Of a stretch of DNA of 64,000 bases, positions 57,593-64,000 are shown piece after piece; the stretch's first letter is position 1; the number at the start of each line of letters is the position of its first letter. A program made the position numbers and the translations under genes. Source of the DNA: Pleionea litopenaei (GTDB lineage Bacteria > Pseudomonadota > Gammaproteobacteria > Enterobacterales > Kangiellaceae); contig NZ_CP133548.1 in NCBI RefSeq assembly GCF_031198435.1, positions 1,304,501-1,368,500 of the forward strand. Reading direction: 5' to 3'. The notes under the pieces are model-generated. The model was not told the origin of the DNA, made no database searches, and was given only the letters and a program-made list of their open reading frames with translations.

Positions 57593-58636
57593 TTACTTAT
57601 AAAATTTTTGCGACTCTCCGCGATACCATAGATTGAGAAGCGCATTGTGCGAGGCCTTCAACAAAGAGATAGGCAAACGCTCAGATAATGGCTTTTTAAT
57701 CTCATACTTAACTTTAAACACGGTCTTGTCTTTTGCTGCTTTCAAAATAATATCGTCGCTGGTAATGACTTGATCAACCAAACCTAACTCTAATGCTTCG
57801 CGTCCGTACCAATGTTCACCCGTAGCTACTCGATCAATGTCCAGTTCTGGTCGGTTTTCGGTAATAAAGGCTTTAAATAATTGATGGGTATTTTCTAGAT
57901 CTTCTTTAAATTTTTCTCGAGCTTTATCAGTGTTTTCACCAAACATGGTTAAAGTACGTTTAAATTCACCCGCGGTGTGTTGTTCAAAGTCAACTTTATT
58001 CTGTTTAAGCAAACGGCTAAAGTTTGGTAGCTGGCCTAGCACACCAATCGAACCAATAATTGCAAATGGTGCTGAGTATATTCGATCAGCAACACACGCC
58101 ATCATGTAACCACCGCTGGCCGCAACCTCATCAACGGCAACATTCAGTTTTATTCCGCGAGATTTTAACCGCTGTAATTGTGATGCTGCTAAACCATAAC
58201 TGTGGACCATGCCACCAGGACTCTCTAAACGAACCAAAACCTCATCGCCTTGCTCAGCAACGCCAATGATCGCCGATAACTCTTCTCGTAAGTTTTCGAC
58301 TGCTGAGGCTTGAACATCCCCGTTAAAATCCACAACAAAAAGACGCTCAGAGGCCACGTCTGTCGATTGAGGCTCTTCCTTTGCTTGTTGTTTATGCGAT
58401 TGCTTTTGCGCTTTCTGAAACTGTTTAAAAGCCTCTTTATCCATGATTTCTTTGCGCATATCGGTTTCAAGTTCACTTAACTCTTCAGATAAGTTAGTGA
58501 TTGTTATCGAACCTGGATGCTGCTGAGACTTAGATTTGCTTCCGGCACTAACAATCGCACCAATAATGACGATAATCGCAATTACCAAAGTCACTGCCTT
58601 GGCTAAAAACAGACCGTATTCAATTAAAAATTCCAA
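57593..58636 (-). CDS. sohB: Signal-peptide-peptidase-like inner-membrane protease SohB
   Basis: 347 residues, S49 family. N-terminal membrane helix ~8-30 (two hydrophobic stretches), then a cytoplasmic or periplasmic linker, and the Clp-fold protease from ~115. Nucleophile Ser in VAASGGYMMACVAD (~175) and general-base Lys in AGEFKRTLT (~227). Likely degrades membrane peptides. Confidence 0.92.
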   Translation of the reverse strand: MEFLIEYGLFLAKAVTLVIAIIVIIGAIVSAGSKSKSQQHPGSITITNLSEELSELETDMRKEIMDKEAFKQFQKAQKQSHKQQAKEEPQSTDVASERLFVVDFNGDVQASAVENLREELSAIIGVAEQGDEVLVRLESPGGMVHSYGLAASQLQRLKSRGIKLNVAVDEVAASGGYMMACVADRIYSAPFAIIGSIGVLGQLPNFSRLLKQNKVDFEQHTAGEFKRTLTMFGENTDKAREKFKEDLENTHQLFKAFITENRPELDIDRVATGEHWYGREALELGLVDQVITSDDIILKAAKDKTVFKVKYEIKKPLSERLPISLLKASHNALLNLWYRGESQKFYK

Positions 58637-58700
58637 AAGTGACCTCCAGCTTAACTACCGTCGCTAACTACTTGAATGAATATCTATAACTAATAAAAAA

Positions 58701-58730
58701 AATGCCCTCGCCCCTAAAGGCGAAGGCATT
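58701..58730 (-). terminator. Rho-independent terminator of the lipase gene
   Basis: 12-base arms AATGCCCTCGCC / GGCGAAGGCATT with one mismatch and a 6-nt loop. On the minus strand it is followed by eight Ts, 20 bp past the lipase stop. Confidence 0.9.
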
Positions 58731-58750
58731 GTACCTAACTCTCTGGGAGA

Positions 58751-60994
58751 TTAGTCAAGTAATGATGGATCAGTAACCATCACACCATTACCGCCGCTGC
58801 CAATAAAGGTAGCGGTTTGTACTCGCATTGCATTCGCGGCTGCAGGTACATCACCCGATAGCACGGTACCGTGCGTACCTTGGTTGAAACGTGACAATAA
58901 ACGTCGACCGACAACCGTTTCACCAGGATTCGTTGCTTGAACTGGAGTCAAGTCAAGGTAGAAAGCCAACGGATCAGTGCCCGCCAACGGTGATGTTGGA
59001 GAGTTGTTTGGTACGACCGTATCACCTTCAACACGCATCAACAGAGTCGGGATATCGTTGGATACCGCAACACCAGTGGTGTTGATTGGATCACCTGAAT
59101 CAACGACGGTTTGTGCCGCAAATAAAAATTGCGGATAAAGCGCTGCAAATTCAGCAGAGCCTACATCGACACCTGCTCCAGCAGCGACACCGGCGCGAAC
59201 CACAGGACCAAAGGTTTGTGACGCGTCCAGCAATCCAGCAATACCACCGCCAGGAACCGCTAACACCGATGACTCAATCACTGGTGAAGTCACCAACTGA
59301 GGAGCCGCAATATTAGCAACGTCATCAGCGTAAGCGACAAAATTAGACCCTACGATTCCACCCAAAGAAATACCAAAGAAAGAGACTTTGCTTGGGTTGA
59401 AGTCAGGCGTTGTATCACCATCGTAGTCCATCGCAGGGATAGCGTTCTTTAACGTTAGCAAGTCCAATACACCTTGACGTAAGTTATCACGCGAAGTAAG
59501 CAGGCTTTGCAGATTGATGAAGTGCGCGCCTGAGCTGTCGACCGTGCCATCAGGACCTGGGGCGCTAGTGCCGTTATCGACGAAATCAACTCCGAACGTA
59601 CGCTCTCGCGTTGTACCTGGTGCATAGTTTTCGAAAATACCAATCAAACCACCCGATGCTAGTTGTAGTCCTTGATGCACGGCGTTGTCTTCTGCAATGC
59701 CGTGTAACGGAAGATCCATCGCAATGACGGCAGTACAAGTCGGTGCCGCTGCCATGGTATCGGCCAACGCTAACATTTGGGTACGGTCGCCAGTAATTCC
59801 ATGTTGGAAAATGGTGACAGGCCAGCCTTCAGCCGGTTTAGTACATGAACCCGCTTGAGAAACAAAAGCTTCATTGGGTACCGACAACATTAAAGGCACA
59901 GATTCAACCGAGTTTAATTGAGGAAGAGAGTTAACGTAGGTCACATGACCGCCAGCCAATGGGTTCGCCATCATGCCACCTTGGCCATCAGGAACCATAT
60001 CGGCACCTTTCCAGAAGCCATTGATGGGCCCAAGTGGATTCTCTTGAGTTTGAGTCTCCAGTAAATAGTTTAAGTTGATTGAACCCTTGTATAAATGCGC
60101 AGCTCCCACTTGAGTAAACGGCAATGTGGTTGTCATCAAAGAGCTAAACGAGGTAGCCGGATACTGAGGCGTTGTCGGGAAGCCAGGCGTTTGACCTGAT
60201 GGGTCAAAATAACGTAATCCAAAGTCAGCGTAGAAAGCCTTTGCTGAGCCCATTACTGCTCCAACAGATTGCGTGGTAAACGCGAAACTCACCACAATTG
60301 AGTCTTTGTTCACGCCTGCCGCAGCCGCCAAGTTCTCATAGGTGCGCAATAAGGTTTGCACCGGTGCTAAAGCCGGGTTTGAGGTGTCTACGTCAGAAGA
60401 TGCAACTTGATACAGGCCATCTTCAAGAACCGCTTCACCGTTAGAGTCGGTGACGCCATTAGTAACGACCACCAAATAGGTGCTACGAGGACTTAATGGT
60501 TTGGTCGGAACAATCGCAATGGTCGAGCCTTGCGCAACGGCAGCGTATTCTGACGCAGGAACTTCACCAACCAAGTTGTAAGGCGCAAACGTTGGCGATG
60601 GGCCAAATAACGGATTGTTGTAATCGGTGTCGGCAAGTACTTCAAACACTCGTACGGTTGAACCACCAACCACGCTGGCTTGGCTAATGGTTACACTGCT
60701 GTCTTCATTGAAGAAGCTTACTGAAATGGGTGCGACTGTTGACCAGCCATCTAATGCAGACACTGCATTCAGAGGATCGCCATAATCATTAGGGTCGGCA
60801 ACTGGCACATTGAGAGTTAGATCAGTGGTTCCACTGAACAGTAAATCATTCGGTAACGGAACCGAACCGGTCGCAGGGTTATATACCGCAAACGTTCGGA
60901 TGGTGCCATTATCAGGCTCAACCGTCTTATCGCTACTACACCCCGCCAGCACCAGACTCCCCAGGGCCAACATTCCTAGCGTGAAATTTTTCAT
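58751..60994 (-). CDS. VolA/Pla-1/cef-family outer-membrane lipoprotein lipase
   Basis: 747 residues. Lipobox LAGC (Cys19) with CSSDKT after it. Residues ~35-240 contain the family's N-terminal region (FAVYNPATGSVPLPNDLLFSG) and an Ig-like segment. The alpha/beta-hydrolase core follows: TIFQHGITGDR (oxyanion), the nucleophile elbow FFGISLGGIVG (~545), and a late acid/His region (RFNQGTHGTVLSG). VolA of Vibrio is a surface-exposed lysophospholipase that supplies fatty acids, so this protein would feed the fadE pathway. Downstream of it lies its own terminator. Two similar dyad-like motifs lie upstream (61041 and 61098). Confidence 0.9.
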   Translation of the reverse strand: MKNFTLGMLALGSLVLAGCSSDKTVEPDNGTIRTFAVYNPATGSVPLPNDLLFSGTTDLTLNVPVADPNDYGDPLNAVSALDGWSTVAPISVSFFNEDSSVTISQASVVGGSTVRVFEVLADTDYNNPLFGPSPTFAPYNLVGEVPASEYAAVAQGSTIAIVPTKPLSPRSTYLVVVTNGVTDSNGEAVLEDGLYQVASSDVDTSNPALAPVQTLLRTYENLAAAAGVNKDSIVVSFAFTTQSVGAVMGSAKAFYADFGLRYFDPSGQTPGFPTTPQYPATSFSSLMTTTLPFTQVGAAHLYKGSINLNYLLETQTQENPLGPINGFWKGADMVPDGQGGMMANPLAGGHVTYVNSLPQLNSVESVPLMLSVPNEAFVSQAGSCTKPAEGWPVTIFQHGITGDRTQMLALADTMAAAPTCTAVIAMDLPLHGIAEDNAVHQGLQLASGGLIGIFENYAPGTTRERTFGVDFVDNGTSAPGPDGTVDSSGAHFINLQSLLTSRDNLRQGVLDLLTLKNAIPAMDYDGDTTPDFNPSKVSFFGISLGGIVGSNFVAYADDVANIAAPQLVTSPVIESSVLAVPGGGIAGLLDASQTFGPVVRAGVAAGAGVDVGSAEFAALYPQFLFAAQTVVDSGDPINTTGVAVSNDIPTLLMRVEGDTVVPNNSPTSPLAGTDPLAFYLDLTPVQATNPGETVVGRRLLSRFNQGTHGTVLSGDVPAAANAMRVQTATFIGSGGNGVMVTDPSLLD

Positions 60995-61040
60995 TTAACT
61001 CTCCCAGTCAGGCACATTGTTTGTTTTAAATACAAATTTA

Positions 61041-61113
61041 TGACATCGTCAAATTTCGGTTAAGAAACAAGCAACTGCGCTATTTTTGTTCTATTTTTGA
61101 CATAATCAAATTA
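61041..61113. promoter_or_regulatory. Two related dyads upstream of the lipase gene
   Basis: TGACATCGTCAAATTT (61041-61056) and TGACATAATCAAATTA (61098-61113) share TGACAT-NN-TCAAATT, 57 bp apart. The second sits in a TTTGA-N5-TCAAA palindrome. They are ~50 and ~105 bp before the lipase ATG and may be binding sites of an unidentified regulator. Confidence 0.35.
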
Positions 61114-61532
61114 TTATCCGATACCAATGCTAACCACACTTGAAAACCAACGCAAGTGGGCAGACCAGTTTATTTGCAATACTCCCCAACTTCTTGAATA
61201 AATTAGAGTTTATTGAAATTTCTTAGCTACATTCTATTTTGCATTGCACAAATTCATCGATTTTCCGATCTTCTTTCCAATTTAATTGGTAGCGGTCAAA
61301 TCCTTGTCGAAACAATACCAAAAATTTATATCATTCACCTTTTAAAAACCCATTTATTCACTATGCTTAAAGTAAAGGTTGAGGTAATGCATTGACTGGT
61401 TGATTATCCAACTAAAATGTTGCGTAAAACGTCGGAAAAATCCCGACCGACAACAGTCAGATTTGCATCCAAAAAACAATCATAAAAAATAAACCAGTGA
61501 GTCAGACATTGAAGGAGAAAACGTTTTTAAAG

Positions 61533-61546
61533 GCGCGTTAACGCGC
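61533..61546. other. Perfect 14-bp GC-rich palindrome before prkA
   Basis: GCGCGTT/AACGCGC, 26-40 bp before the prkA start, in the mRNA leader. The rest of the spacer 60995-61572 (578 bp) holds the lipase upstream motifs, a hairpin GTCGG/CCGAC (61431-61447) and no gene I can support; no sigma-54 (GG-N10-GC) promoter was found. Confidence 0.5.
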
Positions 61547-61572
61547 GTAACAATCAAGTACAGAGGTGTGAC

Positions 61573-63495
61573 ATGAGCATTTTTGATAAATATCAGCAAC
61601 GCTATGAGGACCACCAACAAGAGGAATACTCACTGCAAGAGTACCTCGAGCTGTGTAAAGAAGACCCAATGGCTTACGCATCTTCTGCTGAACGAATGCT
61701 CCATGCCATTGGCGAGCCCGAATTGATCGATACTGCGCACGACCCTAGACTCTCCAGAATCTTTTCAAATAAAGTTATTGCTCGCTACCCCGCGTTTAAA
61801 GAATTCTTCGGCATGGAAGATGCCATTGAGCAAATTGTTTCTTATTTCAAACACGCTGCGCAGGGTCTCGAAGAACAGAAACAGATTCTTTACTTACTGG
61901 GTCCGGTTGGAGGTGGCAAATCGTCACTCGCAGAGAAACTCAAAAAACTGATGGAAGCCTTTCCCATTTACGCGATCAAAGACTCCCCGGTATTCGAATC
62001 ACCGATGGGTCTGTTTGACCCATTTGAAGATGCTCAGATACTGCAAGAAGAGTACGGCATTTCATCCCGCTATTTAAGCAAGATAATGTCCCCTTGGGCC
62101 GTTAAACGATTGAACGAGTTTGGTGGCGACATTTCAAAATTTCGCGTGGTGAAACTTAAGCCTTCGATACTCAACCAAATCGCCATCGCTAAAACTGAAC
62201 CTGGCGATGAAAATAATCAAGACATTTCAGCGCTCGTGGGTAAGGTTGACATACGAAAGCTTGAAGCCTTTGCTCAGAATGACGCGGATGCCTACAGTTA
62301 CTCCGGCTCCCTTTGCCGAGCAAACCAAGGCATCATGGAATTTGTCGAAATGTTCAAAGCTCCGATAAAAGTTTTGCATCCACTACTAACAGCAACCCAA
62401 GAAGGCAACTACAACAGTACCGAAGGCTTATCAGCTCTTCCTTTTGAAGGAACCATTTTGGCTCACTCTAACGAATCTGAGTGGCAAAGTTTCAAAAACA
62501 ATAAGAATAATGAGGCGTTTCTTGACCGCGTTTACATTGTTAAAGTGCCCTATTGTTTACGGGTCTCTGAAGAAATGAAAATTTACGACAAGTTACTACT
62601 AAATAGTTCATTGTCAGAAGCCCCCTGCGCTCCTAGCACCTTGAAGATGTTGGCACAGTTCAGTGTTCTTTCGCGCTTGAAAGAACCTGAAAACTCAAGC
62701 ATCTACTCAAAAATGCGTGTCTACGACGGCGAAAGTTTAAAAGACACCGATCCAAAAGCAAAGTCTTATCAAGAGTATCAAGATTACGCGGGTGTCGATG
62801 AAGGGATGACCGGATTATCAACTCGCTTCGCCTTTAAAATTTTATCTCGCGTATTTAATTTCGACCAAACAGAAGTCGCCGCAAATCCAGTGCACTTATT
62901 GTATGTACTTGAACAACAGATTGCGCGAGAACAATATCCTCAAGAAATACACGATCGCTACTTAGAACACATCAAAGGATTTTTAGTCCCTAATTACATC
63001 GAGTTTATCGGCAAAGAGATCCAAACCGCTTACCTAGAGTCTTATTCAGAATATGGGCAAAATATCTTCGACCGCTACGTCACCTATGCTGACTTTTGGA
63101 TCCAAGATCAAGAATACCGAGATCCAGAAACGGGTGAAAACTTTGATCGAGCATCGCTCAATGAAGAGTTGGAAAAAATTGAAAAACCCGCGGGTATTTC
63201 AAACCCGAAAGACTTTCGTAATGAAGTGGTTAATTTTGTACTTAGAGCAAGAGCGAACAATCAAGGCAATAATCCTAACTGGACCAGCTATGAAAAACTT
63301 CGCACCGTCATTGAAAAGAAAATGTTTTCAAATACGGAAGATTTACTTCCCGTTATTTCTTTCAGCGCCAAAGCCTCTGAAGAAGATAAGAAAAAACACG
63401 AAAACTTTGTTTCTCGGATGGTCGAAAAAGGTTATACCGAAAAACAAGTTCGCCTACTCTGCGAATGGTACTTACGTGTTCGTAAAGCATCTTAA
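61573..63495 (+). CDS. prkA: PrkA-family serine protein kinase (YeaG)
   Basis: 640 residues, full length for the family. N-terminal AAA domain with Walker A GPVGGGKSS at 110-118 and PSALVGKVD-like segment, followed by the C-terminal PrkA kinase-homology region (FQEYQDYAGVDEGMTGLSTRFAFKILSRVFNF). In E. coli YeaG is made under nitrogen and other stress and acts with YeaH. ATG preceded by AGAGGTGTGAC. Next gene yeaH starts 23 bp later, matching the conserved yeaGH operon. Confidence 0.95.
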   Translation: MSIFDKYQQRYEDHQQEEYSLQEYLELCKEDPMAYASSAERMLHAIGEPELIDTAHDPRLSRIFSNKVIARYPAFKEFFGMEDAIEQIVSYFKHAAQGLEEQKQILYLLGPVGGGKSSLAEKLKKLMEAFPIYAIKDSPVFESPMGLFDPFEDAQILQEEYGISSRYLSKIMSPWAVKRLNEFGGDISKFRVVKLKPSILNQIAIAKTEPGDENNQDISALVGKVDIRKLEAFAQNDADAYSYSGSLCRANQGIMEFVEMFKAPIKVLHPLLTATQEGNYNSTEGLSALPFEGTILAHSNESEWQSFKNNKNNEAFLDRVYIVKVPYCLRVSEEMKIYDKLLLNSSLSEAPCAPSTLKMLAQFSVLSRLKEPENSSIYSKMRVYDGESLKDTDPKAKSYQEYQDYAGVDEGMTGLSTRFAFKILSRVFNFDQTEVAANPVHLLYVLEQQIAREQYPQEIHDRYLEHIKGFLVPNYIEFIGKEIQTAYLESYSEYGQNIFDRYVTYADFWIQDQEYRDPETGENFDRASLNEELEKIEKPAGISNPKDFRNEVVNFVLRARANNQGNNPNWTSYEKLRTVIEKKMFSNTEDLLPVISFSAKASEEDKKKHENFVSRMVEKGYTEKQVRLLCEWYLRVRKAS

Positions 63496-63518
63496 AAAAT
63501 TAGCAGGGGTATACGATT

Positions 63519-64000
63519 ATGGCACAGCTTATCGATCGGCGACCGAATGCGAAGAACAAAAGTACCGTCAATCGACAGCGCTTCATTAGGCGATATAAAC
63601 AACAAATAAAGCGCGCGATCACTGACCAAATTGGTCAACGCAGTGTCACCGATATGGAACAAGGAGAAAAAATATCGATACCTGCGAAAGATATTAAAGA
63701 ACCGACTTTTCGCAGTGGTGACGGCGGAGTAAAACAACGTGTTTATCCAGGAAACAAAGAATTTGTCCCTGGCGATCAAATTAAACGTCCGCCTCCCGGA
63801 GGCGCGGGTCAAGGTGGACGACGAGCCAGTGACGATGGTGAGGGACAAGATGATTTTCTCTTTGAAATTTCAAAAGATGAATATCTTGATATATTATTCG
63901 ATGATCTCGAGTTGCCGAACCTAAAGCGCAACCAGTTAAAAAAGATGACCAAAACGCGTTCCGTTCGAGCTGGATATACTACCGATGGAGTACCAACCAA
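63519..64000 (+). CDS. yeaH: YeaH/UPF0229 (DUF444) protein, N-terminal part (3' end outside window)
   Basis: The frame opens at ATG 63519 and is still open at the window edge, so 160 residues are visible. The sequence [22 protein letters not shown], then [40 protein letters not shown], a Gly/Pro-rich linker, and [27 protein letters not shown], follows E. coli YeaH along its whole length. DUF444 proteins carry a later von Willebrand-like domain beyond the edge. It is operonic with prkA (23 bp) and follows it in stress response. Because it is cut, simple stop-to-stop searches would overlook it. Confidence 0.93.
   Translation, partial: MAQLIDRRPNAKNKSTVNRQRFIRRYKQQIKRAITDQIGQRSVTDMEQGEKISIPAKDIKEPTFRSGDGGVKQRVYPGNKEFVPGDQIKRPPPGGAGQGGRRASDDGEGQDDFLFEISKDEYLDILFDDLELPNLKRNQLKKMTKTRSVRAGYTTDGVPT

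Noticed and set aside
60995-61572. Sigma-54 promoter for prkA-yeaH
   Set aside because: I looked for GG-N10-GC with TGGCAC/TTGCA context in the upstream spacer and found none with correct spacing.

Overview
The window reads as a chromosomal segment of a free-living, probably marine, moderately AT-rich gammaproteobacterium. Housekeeping genes (valS, prfC, rimI, rlmKL, pyrD, topA, prkA-yeaH), the ast arginine-succinyltransferase genes, a PsrA-type fatty-acid regulator and a VolA/Pla-1-type lipase all point that way. A relative of Kangiella/Pleionea/Aliikangiella is a guess from gene content, not something I can prove here. I see no phage, insertion sequence, integron, CRISPR array or rRNA. Both ends cut genes: valS on the left, yeaH on the right.

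Layout. 1-1.6 kb: end of valS, an unknown exported protein with 15-bp repeats, a VanZ-like membrane protein. 1.6-5.0 kb: chemoreceptor, small PstS-like binding protein and porin. 5.2-10 kb: lipoprotein, orphan GspE/PilB-type ATPase, tatD, prfC. 10.1-16.6 kb: a phytate locus, with an AraC regulator and a degenerate GGDEF membrane protein divergent from a TonB-dependent receptor and a two-domain beta-propeller phytase; Pho-box-like sequences lie in front of both arms. 16.7-19.4 kb: rimI, a probable cryptic holD, and a short leuA. 19.6-23.8 kb: Kv-like channel with zinc ribbon, OmpA-family lipoprotein, REC-REC-PAS-GGDEF-EAL protein. 23.9-27.1 kb: psrA-fadE. 27.3-31.7 kb: helical protein, repeat-rich spacer, glutaredoxin-like protein, histone H1-like protein, rlmKL, initiator tRNA. 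31.9-34.7 kb: HDAC-like deacetylase with a CoA-transferase/GNAT fusion. 34.8-43.3 kb: GNAT, pyrD, topA, ybbP-ybbA, tesA. 43.3-52.5 kb: an arginine cluster mixing catabolism (astC/argD, astA, astE, astB) with biosynthesis (argC, argB), interrupted by small unrelated genes (GIY-YIG, arfB, GFA-like, exported unknown). 52.7-61 kb: SEC-C protein, dicarboxylate/Na+ symporter, S9 peptidase, tpm, sohB, lipase. 61.6-64 kb: prkA-yeaH.

How genes work together. The strongest regulatory readings are (a) Pho-box-like sites about 85 bp in front of each start codon of the divergent phytate locus, (b) tandem ARG-box-like sites between astC/argD and astA, placed inside one promoter and upstream of the other, and (c) a PsrA-like dyad in front of the two-gene psrA-fadE operon. 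Recurrent degenerate 15-bp tandem repeats, both in a gene and between genes, are the least explained feature. All functional calls are by eye from motifs and remembered family sequences; no searches were run.
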